DNA of 64,000 nt from Glycomyces fuscus (GTDB lineage Bacteria > Actinomycetota > Actinomycetes > Streptosporangiales > Streptosporangiaceae). The notes beneath the pieces are model-generated. The model saw nothing but the letters and a program-made list of their open reading frames with translations, was not told where the DNA came from and did no database searches. A program made the translations under genes and the position numbers. The stretch covers positions 1 through 64,000 of the forward strand of contig NYMS01000002.1 in NCBI GenBank assembly GCA_002529455.1, given 5' to 3'. Of the stretch, positions 14,481 to 22,217 are shown one piece after another (position 1 is the first letter of the stretch; the number at the start of each line of letters is the position of its first letter).

Positions 14481-16517
14481 GTGCCCCCCAGGCCCGATCC
14501 GCACCTCCGCTTGAATATTCACGAGGCTGTGTTCGCCATTTCCGAAAAACCACATAAAGACAAAAAGCAAACGACCCACCGCGGAAAAGAAGACAAGGAC
14601 GACAAGGACCGGAGCTCGGATCCGCAGAGCCGGACGGGTCGTACCGCGTTCGGAAGCTTGGACTACCATCACCCCAAGTACCCCCACGACACGCACCCGG
14701 TCCTCGTCCCAGGCATCTCGATCGACGACCAGCGCCGCCGCTACCAAGTCGACTGGCTCGTCTTCGCGATCGCCGGCTCGCTGACGGTCTCCTTCGTCAT
14801 CTGGGGCATCTGGTCCCCGGGGAGCGTCGCCGGGGTCGCCGAGACGGCCTTCTACTGGTCGACCGACAACCTCGGCTGGATGTTCAACGTCGTGGCCATC
14901 GTCGTGCTCGTCGCCACCGTGGGCATAGCGCTCTCGCCCTACGGGAGGATCCCGCTGGGCAAGGACGGCGAACGGCCCGAGTTCAGCACGTTCTCCTGGA
15001 CGGCCATGCTGTTCGCCGCCGGACTGGGTGTGGCGGTCCTGTTCTGGGGACCCTCGGAGCCGCTCGGCTACTTCACCTCACCGCCTCCGTTGACCAACGA
15101 GCCGGAGTCGGTCGAGGCCATGCACACGGCCCTCGCCCAGATGTACTACCACTGGGGCTTTCACGCGTGGGCCATCTACGCGCTGGTCGGCGGGGCTGTC
15201 GCCTACGCCGCATACCGCCGTGGCCGTTCCCTGCTCATGTCCTCGATCTTCCGCGCCCTGTTCGGCCGACGGCTCACCGAGGGTTTCGCCGGAAAGCTCG
15301 TCGACATCTTCGCGATCATCGCAACGCTCTTCGGCACCGCCGCCGCCCTCGGTATCGCGGCGATGCAGATCGGCTCCGGTGTCAGCATCGTGTCGGGTGC
15401 CGGGGAGCTCACGAACGACACCCTGGTCGTCATCATCGCGATTCTGACCATCGGCTTCGTCGTCTCGGCCGTCTCGGGTATCGCACGGGGCATCCGCTAC
15501 CTGTCGAACATGAACATCGTGCTCACGATCGGCATAGTCGCGATCGTTCTCTTCCTCGGCCCCACGCTGTTCCTCATGAACCTGCTCCCCTCGGCGGTCA
15601 TGGAGTACTTCGGGTCCCTGTTCGACATGATGGGTCGATCGCTCTCGTGGGGCCCCGAGACACAGGAGTTCCAGTCGCTGTGGACCGTCTACTACTGGGC
15701 GTGGTGGATCTCCTGGTCGCCCTTCGTGGGCATCTTCCTCGCACGCATCTCCCGCGGTCGCACCATTCGCCAGTTCACCCTCGGCACGATCATCATCCCG
15801 TCCTCGCTGCTCTTCGTCGCCTACGGAGTGATGGGCGGCACCTCCATCTGGATGTACCGGGAGGGCGCCCCCGGGCTCACTGCGGGTATGCCCGCGCCCG
15901 AGGTGCTCTTCGCCCTCATCGACAACCTGCCGTATGTCGAATGGCTGCCTTTCGTCGTGATCCTGGTGCTCGCCATCTTCTTCATCACCGCTGCCGACTC
16001 CGCGTCGGTCGTGATGGGCATGCTCACCACACAGGGGGACCAGAACCCCCGCCTCTGGGTGGTCGTCTTCTGGGGCCTGGTCATGTCGGGAATCGCGATC
16101 GTGATGCTGCTTCTCGGCGATGCGATGGCGCTGCAGGGCCTGCAGCAACTCGTGATCGTCACGGCAGTGCCCTTCGCACTCGTGCTGATCCTCGCCATCA
16201 TCGCGTGGTTCAGGGAACTGCGCACCGACCCTCTCACCCTGCGCATGCACTATGTCGACACGGCGATGGACAACGCCGTGACCGAGGGAGTGGACCGGTA
16301 CGGCGACGACTTCTCCCTGAAGGTCGTGGAATCACGGCCCGGAGGCGGGGCCGGGGCGGGTATCGACTCCACCGACGAGAGCTACACCGAGTGGTACCAG
16401 CGCACCGACGAAGAAGGCGAGCCGGTCGGCTACGACTTCGAGACCGGGGAGTGGGCCGACGGCTATGACGCGGCCGGTCGTGGGGCCCGGAGACCGCCTC
16501 TGAACGACTCGCAGTGA
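14481..16517 (+). CDS. BCCT-family betaine/choline-type transporter
   Basis: This is a protein of up to 678 residues with 12 transmembrane segments, flanked by a charged N-terminal extension (KPHKDKKQTTHRGKEDKDDK) and an acidic C-terminal tail. The BCCT signature is clear: WTVYYWAWWISWSPFVG, then ARISRGRTIRQF. Also present are the Gly-rich TM3 region FAAGLGVAVLFWG and the AMHTALAQMYYHWGFHAWAIY loop. These carriers import quaternary ammonium compounds with Na+ or H+, and the long tails suggest osmotic regulation. The sulfatase two genes away makes choline-O-sulfate or choline the likely cargo. GTG 14481 and GTG 14529 are both possible starts; neither has a strong ribosome site. Confidence 0.9.
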   Translation: MPPRPDPHLRLNIHEAVFAISEKPHKDKKQTTHRGKEDKDDKDRSSDPQSRTGRTAFGSLDYHHPKYPHDTHPVLVPGISIDDQRRRYQVDWLVFAIAGSLTVSFVIWGIWSPGSVAGVAETAFYWSTDNLGWMFNVVAIVVLVATVGIALSPYGRIPLGKDGERPEFSTFSWTAMLFAAGLGVAVLFWGPSEPLGYFTSPPPLTNEPESVEAMHTALAQMYYHWGFHAWAIYALVGGAVAYAAYRRGRSLLMSSIFRALFGRRLTEGFAGKLVDIFAIIATLFGTAAALGIAAMQIGSGVSIVSGAGELTNDTLVVIIAILTIGFVVSAVSGIARGIRYLSNMNIVLTIGIVAIVLFLGPTLFLMNLLPSAVMEYFGSLFDMMGRSLSWGPETQEFQSLWTVYYWAWWISWSPFVGIFLARISRGRTIRQFTLGTIIIPSSLLFVAYGVMGGTSIWMYREGAPGLTAGMPAPEVLFALIDNLPYVEWLPFVVILVLAIFFITAADSASVVMGMLTTQGDQNPRLWVVVFWGLVMSGIAIVMLLLGDAMALQGLQQLVIVTAVPFALVLILAIIAWFRELRTDPLTLRMHYVDTAMDNAVTEGVDRYGDDFSLKVVESRPGGGAGAGIDSTDESYTEWYQRTDEEGEPVGYDFETGEWADGYDAAGRGARRPPLNDSQ

Positions 16518-16564
16518 CACAGGAGAAATCTCCTGACGAGGCGTTGGGGACCGGGACCGGCGAT

Positions 16565-16588
16565 GGGGACGCTGACCTCACCGTCCCC
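16565..16588. terminator. short hairpin between convergent genes
   Basis: GGGGACG pairs with CGTCCCC around a ten-base loop, between the BCCT and FGE genes. Confidence 0.4.
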
Positions 16589-16600
16589 CGGCCCTGCCGT

Positions 16601-17506
16601 TCAGCCGACGTCGAGGGCCAGGCGAAAACCCGCATGGCCGAGGGTCGTGTCCGCGGTCACCGCGGTGCGCGCGGAGGTGCGGTACCGGCGGCAGTACGAC
16701 GCGTGGCACATGTAGGAACCGCCCCGCAGCACGGGTCGTCCATCGGTCCGGCCGAAGACGCCGCTGGTCCACTCCCAGACGTTGCCTGTGGTGTTGTACA
16801 GACCGTAGGCGTTGGGTTCGAACGACGCTGCGGGCACGGTGCCGACCGGACCGGTGGGGCCGTCCGGGAAGTCACCGGGGAACGTGTTCATGCGGGGCAC
16901 CCCGCCGGGTTCCCGTACGGCTCCCCAGGGGAAAGGCTGCTGCTCGAGCCCGCCGCGCGAGGCGAACTCCCACTCGGCCTCCGACGGAAGGCGGGCACCG
17001 GCCCACTCGGCGTAGGCCGTGGCGTCCCGCCGCGACACATGGGTGACCGGGTGTCCGCCGCGGGACCCCACCGAGGATCCGGGGCCTTCGGGCCGGTGCC
17101 AGCAGGCACCCTCGACCTGACGCCACCACGGCGTCTGCGCGGCCGCCGGAGGGCTGCCGCGCAGCCTCTCGGGCAACAGCCCCCGGAACACGAGGGAGTC
17201 GCCCAGCTCCTCGGCATCGGTGCGGTAGCCGGTGTCGAGCACGAAGGCGGCGAACTCGGCCACCGTCACGGTCGTCGGCGCGACGGCGAACGGTTCCACC
17301 CGCTCCCGCCGGACGGGTCCCTCCCCGTCCTCCGGATAGGCGAACCGGTCCGTGCTGCCCATGAGAAACGCGCCTCCTGCGAGGCCGATCATCCGCAGCT
17401 CGTCCCCCGCGGCGGCGGCGAGGCGCTCCAGCGTCTCCCTGTCTGCGCCTTCCGAGCCCCTCGGCCGCCGGCCGGCCGTCCCGCGTATGGGACCGCAGCA
17501 GCTCAT
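16601..17506 (-). CDS. formylglycine-generating enzyme (sulfatase-activating)
   Basis: This is a 301-residue FGE-sulfatase domain protein. It oxidises the active-site Cys of sulfatases to formylglycine using copper and oxygen. Both catalytic cysteines are present: C267 and C272 in GGSYMCHASYCRRYR, the signature of aerobic FGE. Other family blocks are GGAFLMGS (44-51), PVTHVSRRDATAYAEWAG, RLPSEAEWEFASRGG and GNVWEW. The MSCC N-terminus is also usual for actinobacterial members. It is divergent from the choline-sulfatase gene with only 38 bp between the two starts. The promoters must overlap or lie within the coding starts, which ties maturase and substrate together. Confidence 0.95.
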   Translation of the reverse strand: MSCCGPIRGTAGRRPRGSEGADRETLERLAAAAGDELRMIGLAGGAFLMGSTDRFAYPEDGEGPVRRERVEPFAVAPTTVTVAEFAAFVLDTGYRTDAEELGDSLVFRGLLPERLRGSPPAAAQTPWWRQVEGACWHRPEGPGSSVGSRGGHPVTHVSRRDATAYAEWAGARLPSEAEWEFASRGGLEQQPFPWGAVREPGGVPRMNTFPGDFPDGPTGPVGTVPAASFEPNAYGLYNTTGNVWEWTSGVFGRTDGRPVLRGGSYMCHASYCRRYRTSARTAVTADTTLGHAGFRLALDVG

Positions 17507-17544
17507 TCGAACCCCTTTGTTCCGTCTCGCGGAAAGGAACAGTC

Positions 17545-19083
17545 ATGTCTCAGAACCGACCGAACATCATCGTCGTCCAGGCCGACCAGATGGCGGCCCA
17601 GACCCTCGGCGCCTACGGGGACCAGGCGGCGAAGACCCCGAACATCGATGCCCTCGCCGACGAGGGGATGGTGTTCGATCGCGCGTACTGTAACACTCCG
17701 TTGTGCGCGCCTTCGCGTGCGTCGATGATGACCGGCCGCATGCCCTCGGCGATCGGTTGCCACGACAACGGAGACGATTTCGCGGCCTCCGAGCCGACCT
17801 TCGCCCACCGGCTGCGGGCGAGCGGATACCACACGGCCCTGATCGGGAGGATGCACTTCATCGGACCGGACCAGCAGCACGGCTTCGAGGAGAGGCTGAC
17901 CACGGACGTCTACCCGGCCGATCTCGACATGGTGCCCGACTGGAACCGCTCGCTGAAGGACCGGCTCCAGTGGTACCACGACGCCGACGCCGTGTTCACC
18001 GCCGGTTTCTCGAAGGCCACGGTGCAGCAGGACTTCGACGACGAGGTCGGGTTCCGGACCCTGCGCCATCTCAACGACAGGGTCCGCGCCAACCAGGCCG
18101 CGGGGGAGAACCTGCCCTTCCTGATGGTCACCTCGTTCATCCACCCGCATGATCCGTACGAGCCGCCGCGCGAACACTGGGACCGGTTCGCCGGCGACGA
18201 GATCCCTGATCCGGCCCATCCCGGGTTGCCTGACCCCGAGCAGGATCCGCACAGCCACCGTCTCCGCTCGATGAGCGGGTTCGACGAACGGGAGCCCGGT
18301 ATCGACGAGGTGCGCAGGGCCCGCCGTGCGTACTACGCCGCGGTGAGCTACATCGACGACCACGTCGGCCGCATCCGCGAGCGCGTCGGGGAACTCGGTC
18401 TCGCCGACGACACCGTCATCATCGTCACGAGCGACCACGGTGACATGCTGGGCGAGAAGGGCCTCTGGTACAAGATGTCACCGTACGAGCAGTCCTCGCG
18501 GGTACCGATGATCGTGCACGGACCCGAACACCTGGTGCCCAGGGGCCGCTTCGCCAACACGGTCTGCCTGCTCGATCTGGCGCCCACCCTGCTGGAGCTC
18601 TCCGGGGCTCCCGGGGCGGGTGATCAGGACGGGTTGTCGTTGCTCGAGACCGCACGGCGGGAGCGCGCGGGCGAGACCGCCCCCGAGGACCGCGACATCG
18701 TGATCGAGTATCTCGCGGAGGGCACGTTGCGACCCCAACTGACGATGGTGCGGGGGCACCTGAAATACGTGCTGTGCCCCGGCGACCCGGAACAGCTCTT
18801 CGATCTCTCGGTCGACCCGGACGAACTGCGCAACCGCGCCGCGGAGCCCGAGTACGGGGAGACCGCTCGGGAGATGCGGGCGGCGCTCGAGGCACGGTAC
18901 GACATCCCCGGCCTGGAGTCCGATGTGCTCGCGAGCCAGGCGAACCGCCGTCTGGTCGCCGAAGCGCTGCGGAACGGGCGGACGCGCCGTTGGGACTTCG
19001 ATCCCGATCCCGAGCAGCGCTACGTGCGCGGCGACTTCTGGGGTGCGCTCGGCTACGGGAGGATCTCCGGTCCTTCGAGGTGA
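17545..19083 (+). CDS. betC: choline-sulfatase (BetC-like)
   Basis: This is a 512-residue type I sulfatase that hydrolyses choline-O-sulfate to choline and sulfate. The signature CAPSR (C54 is the formylglycine site) follows the metal-binding start NIIVVQADQ. TSFIHPHDPYEPP and TSDHGDMLGEKGLWYK supply further metal and active-site residues. The C-terminal block GLESDVLASQANRRLVAEAL is the choline-sulfatase C-terminal domain, which separates it from other sulfatases. AAAGGAAC precedes ATG 17545. No signal peptide is present, so it acts in the cytoplasm on substrate brought in by the BCCT carrier. The choline could be oxidised to glycine betaine by enzymes elsewhere; none are encoded here. Confidence 0.93.
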   Translation: MSQNRPNIIVVQADQMAAQTLGAYGDQAAKTPNIDALADEGMVFDRAYCNTPLCAPSRASMMTGRMPSAIGCHDNGDDFAASEPTFAHRLRASGYHTALIGRMHFIGPDQQHGFEERLTTDVYPADLDMVPDWNRSLKDRLQWYHDADAVFTAGFSKATVQQDFDDEVGFRTLRHLNDRVRANQAAGENLPFLMVTSFIHPHDPYEPPREHWDRFAGDEIPDPAHPGLPDPEQDPHSHRLRSMSGFDEREPGIDEVRRARRAYYAAVSYIDDHVGRIRERVGELGLADDTVIIVTSDHGDMLGEKGLWYKMSPYEQSSRVPMIVHGPEHLVPRGRFANTVCLLDLAPTLLELSGAPGAGDQDGLSLLETARRERAGETAPEDRDIVIEYLAEGTLRPQLTMVRGHLKYVLCPGDPEQLFDLSVDPDELRNRAAEPEYGETAREMRAALEARYDIPGLESDVLASQANRRLVAEALRNGRTRRWDFDPDPEQRYVRGDFWGALGYGRISGPSR

Positions 19084-19231
19084 GCCCTGCGCGGGTCGGG
19101 CTCGCCACCTGGCGGTGGGCCCGGCCTGGGGCGGCTCCGCGTCCGCCGCGGGCTGGCAGATCCCGGCCCCAAGGACGGCTCCGTCGGCGGCCCGCGCCCC
19201 CTCACCCCGTCAACCTGCGATGACACGAGCA

Positions 19232-19255
19232 CCAGGGAACCCTTGATCCGATCGG
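19232..19255 (+). repeat. 24-bp direct repeat, right copy (candidate attR core)
   Basis: This copy matches 8809-8832 at 23 of 24 bases. Homology between the two flanks continues for roughly 270 bp into the integrase 3' ends at lower identity. Confidence 0.65.
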
Positions 19256-19278
19256 TCGCTGACCCCCGGCGTGAGGAA

Positions 19279-19320
19279 ACCCCAGGCCGGTCGGGGTGGA
19301 CCCGTGGACCGGTCTGGGGC
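19279..19320. other. second copy of the integrase-end hairpin
   Basis: ACCCCAGGCCGGTC pairs with GACCGGTCTGGGGC around a 14-base loop (one G-T pair and an end mismatch). It is the counterpart of 8856-8897, with a compensatory base-pair change. Confidence 0.65.
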
Positions 19321-19360
19321 CGGTGACGTCGTATGGCTCCTGGTGTGCTCGCCGGTCCGG

Positions 19361-19540
19361 TTACCCGACCGTCACCGCAGCCGGGCCGCGCAGCGGCGAC
19401 GCGGCGGCCTCAGCCGCTGCCTCCGCCACGTCGGGGAACACCGTCTGACAGGTGTCCTGGGTGGAGTGCGTGGTCGCGTCGTGCTCGTGCTTCGGCTCCG
19501 GGGCGGGAGCGTTCTCGGCGGTGACGGCGGTTCGGGCCAT
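19361..19540 (-). pseudogene. integrase C-terminal relic in a chimeric small ORF
   Basis: The 59-codon frame from ATG 19540 starts MARTAVTAENAPAPEP, unrelated to integrases, and then runs into ATTHSTQDTCQTVFPDVAEAAAEAAA. That is the counterpart of the intact integrase tail (ATTHFTQDTYQSVFPEVARAAAEATA). The nucleophile Tyr is Cys here (TGT). The catalytic domain is absent. It is probably a leftover of a second, related element at the same site. Whether the chimeric frame is translated is unknown. Confidence 0.7.
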
Positions 19541-19584
19541 GGTGTGTCCTTGGAGCGGGCGCGTGGACGGGTGCGTACGGCGGG

Positions 19585-21081
19585 TCAGGTCCAGGCCCGC
19601 CGTTCCGGGCCCCGGGGGTCGTCGACCTGGGTCCACTCGGCGCCGATACGCATCGTGGCCCGGCGCTCGTCGTCGTAGGGGTCCCAGCCGGGGTCGCCGG
19701 TCCCGGCGAACCGGATCCAGGTCTCGTGCACGCGGGTGGCCAGGTCCGCGGGGGGCTTGCCGGAGCCCAGCAGACCGCCTGGTCCGTGCAACCGCGGCAG
19801 GTGCGCGAGGTCGAAGACGAAGGGGAGCTCCACCGCGTGGGCGGCGCCGAGTTCTCCGTCCAGGGCGTCGGAGCGCCACGCGAACTCGTAGCCGAAGGTG
19901 GCGGACGCGGAGTGGGAGGCATGGGCGTCGGCCAGGGCCCAGCTGCCCGCGCCGAACAGCGCGTCGCCCATGATGGCGGACCGCAGTTCACCGAAGGACG
20001 CCTGGGGACGTGCCCTCCGGTACGTCTGGACGAGCCGCGCCGGGTTCGGGTGCGAGCGCGCCGCGGCCGCGTCGACGTCGGGCGCGGTCGAGGTGGAGTA
20101 GGCGCCCACGGGGGCCAGGTAGAGGTTGCCCTCCTCGGTGTTGGTCCCGATGAGCAGGTCGACGTCCGCGCCGAGTCCGGCGGAGACGGATTCGGCGGGC
20201 TGCGTGTCGAGGACCAGGCTGAAGGGGCTGAGTCCGATCAGCGGGTCGCGGTGCGTCCTGGTCCGCAGGTCGATGCCCGAGAGCCGGGAGGCGGCCTCGA
20301 CCAGGCGGTCGTCGGAGATCTCCGCGAAGGCGGCGACATGGGGCTGGACGCCCAGGAGTTCGGCCGCGGCGTCGGTGACGCGGGCGGCCTGCTCGGTGGT
20401 GAACGCCCCCAGCCCGCTGCCGCTCTGGATGATCGCCCGCCGGAAGAGGCCCGTGGCCTCGGGGGCGGCGAGGACGCCGCCGACGATGGTGGCCCCGGCC
20501 GACTGGCCGAAGAGGGTGACGTTGTGCGGGTCACCGCCGAAGGCGGCGGCGTTCTCGCGGACCCAGCGCAGCGCGGCGACGACATCGAGCAGGCCGCGGT
20601 TGGCGGGTGCTCCGGGAACGTCGAGGAACCCGGCGATGCCGAGCCGGTAGTTCAGGGTGACGAGGACGACGCCGTCACGGGCGAAGCCGCCGCCGTCGTA
20701 CATCGCGGAGCGTGTCGAGCCGGCGACGAATCCCCCGCCGTGGACGAACACCATGACGGGCAGGCCGCCGTCCATGGTCGCGGGCGTCCAGACGCTGACC
20801 GTGAGGTAGTCGTCTCCGCGGCTCCAACCGTCGCCGAAATAGGGGGACATGTCCACGCGGCCGAGCCTGCGCTCGGACTGCGGCGCGTTGGGTCCCGGCG
20901 TGGTGGCGTCCCGTGTGCCGTCCCAGGGCTCGTGCGGCCGCGGCGGCGCGAACCGGTGGGCGCCGAGGGGAGGGGCGGCGTAGGGGATGTTCAGGAAGGC
21001 GAGGGCGCCGTCCTGGCCTCGGCCGCGGACCGGTCCCTGTGCGGTGGTCACGACGGGGTCGGGGTGGTGGTTCACAGGCAT
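19585..21081 (-). CDS. type B carboxylesterase/lipase (p-nitrobenzyl-esterase family)
   Basis: This is a 498-residue alpha/beta hydrolase. The oxyanion-hole motif HGGGF (residue 115 region), the nucleophile elbow GQSAGA, the acid Glu in TNTEEG and the His in the segment before VELPFVF together make a complete Ser-Glu-His triad. The opening TAQGPVRGRGQDGALAFLNIPYAAPP is the COesterase N-terminus. No signal peptide is seen, so it is cytoplasmic. It lies 15 bp after the MBL-fold hydrolase gene with GGAAAGG before its ATG, so the two form an operon, divergent from a LuxR-type regulator. Together they may open and cleave an ester or lactone substrate; the substrate is unknown. Confidence 0.93.
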   Translation of the reverse strand: MPVNHHPDPVVTTAQGPVRGRGQDGALAFLNIPYAAPPLGAHRFAPPRPHEPWDGTRDATTPGPNAPQSERRLGRVDMSPYFGDGWSRGDDYLTVSVWTPATMDGGLPVMVFVHGGGFVAGSTRSAMYDGGGFARDGVVLVTLNYRLGIAGFLDVPGAPANRGLLDVVAALRWVRENAAAFGGDPHNVTLFGQSAGATIVGGVLAAPEATGLFRRAIIQSGSGLGAFTTEQAARVTDAAAELLGVQPHVAAFAEISDDRLVEAASRLSGIDLRTRTHRDPLIGLSPFSLVLDTQPAESVSAGLGADVDLLIGTNTEEGNLYLAPVGAYSTSTAPDVDAAAARSHPNPARLVQTYRRARPQASFGELRSAIMGDALFGAGSWALADAHASHSASATFGYEFAWRSDALDGELGAAHAVELPFVFDLAHLPRLHGPGGLLGSGKPPADLATRVHETWIRFAGTGDPGWDPYDDERRATMRIGAEWTQVDDPRGPERRAWT

Positions 21082-21096
21082 GCCTTTCCGCCGTCC

Positions 21097-22011
21097 TCAG
21101 CCCTGCTCGGTGTACGGGTCGAAGGGGCCCCAGCCCTTGATGGCGAACCTGTCCCCGTCGCGCACCACCTCGGCGGCACCGTGGCCGCCCAGGTGCGCGG
21201 GGATCACGAGTGCGTTGTCGTCGGCCGCCCGGCCCAGAATCCGGCGGCGGGTGGCACGGGCGCCCGCGGGGTCCTCACAGAAGCAGCTGTTGGCGTCCGG
21301 TTCGAGGATCTGCACCGGGTTGTGCAACAGGTCGCCGACGAACACGGCCCGGTCCGTTCCGGAGGAGAGGGTCAGCACGGAGGAGCCGGGAGTGTGCCCG
21401 GGAGCCGCGTCCAGGCGCAGGTCGGCGTCGATCCGGTGGCTGGTCTCCCACAGCAGCGCCTGGCCGGCCTCGTGCACGGGGGCCACGCTGTCCTCGAAGA
21501 CGTTCTGGTTGCCGCGGCCGAGCAGCGGCTTGTGGCCGTTCTCGGGGTTCCAGAAGTCGAAGTCGTCTCTGGGCATCAGATACGTGGCGTTGGGGAAGGT
21601 GGGCACCCAGTTCCGGCCGTCCAGATACGTGTTCCAGCCGACGTGGTCGATGTGCAGATGCGTGTTGACCACGATGTCCACGTCCTCGGGTGCGACGCCG
21701 GCCCGGGCGAGATTGCCCAGGAAGTCGGTTTCGAGACGGCTCCAGACGGGGGCGTACGGGCGCTCCTTGTGATTGCCCACGCCGGTGTCGACGAGAATGG
21801 TCTTTCCCCCGCTGCGCAGCACCCAGGTCTGGATCGCCGAGTTCACGGTACGGGTCTTCGAATCCAGGAAGTGCGGGCTCAGCCAGGGGGCGCCGTCGTC
21901 CCACACCTCCTTGGAACTTTCCGGAAAGAAGGTGGACGGTGCCATTTCCACAGAACCGAAGTATTCCCATACCCGAGTGATGGTGACGTTGCCGAGCTTG
22001 ATGTGTTCCAT
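21097..22011 (-). CDS. MBL-fold metallo-hydrolase
   Basis: This is a 304-residue metallo-beta-lactamase-fold enzyme. The zinc motif is THLHIDHVGWN (HxHxDH), with a later His in APGHTPGSS, Asp in VFVGDLLHNP and His in PAHLGGHG. The fold resembles N-acyl-homoserine-lactonase-type and related hydrolases, but sequence alone does not define the substrate. ATG 22011 is chosen because GGGGA stands seven bases upstream; the longer frame to 22101 has no such site. It is the first gene of the operon with the esterase and is transcribed away from the ATPase regulator, suggesting local control by it. Confidence 0.92.
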   Translation of the reverse strand: MEHIKLGNVTITRVWEYFGSVEMAPSTFFPESSKEVWDDGAPWLSPHFLDSKTRTVNSAIQTWVLRSGGKTILVDTGVGNHKERPYAPVWSRLETDFLGNLARAGVAPEDVDIVVNTHLHIDHVGWNTYLDGRNWVPTFPNATYLMPRDDFDFWNPENGHKPLLGRGNQNVFEDSVAPVHEAGQALLWETSHRIDADLRLDAAPGHTPGSSVLTLSSGTDRAVFVGDLLHNPVQILEPDANSCFCEDPAGARATRRRILGRAADDNALVIPAHLGGHGAAEVVRDGDRFAIKGWGPFDPYTEQG

Positions 22012-22217
22012 GAGAATCCCCGGAGAATTCGGTTGCTTTCCCGGAACCCTACGGAAGCCCCTGGTGCAGGCGGTATCCGTCACGTGACTGCACCCGCGCA
22101 CGCACCACGGACACCGGCCCCGCTGCTTGTAGTCTGGGCGGGCCGGGGCGGGGCGGCGCCGACCGGGGAGCCGCGCTTCCTGCAGACCCGGTGCGTGAGC
22201 GCACGGGCGGCCCCGGT

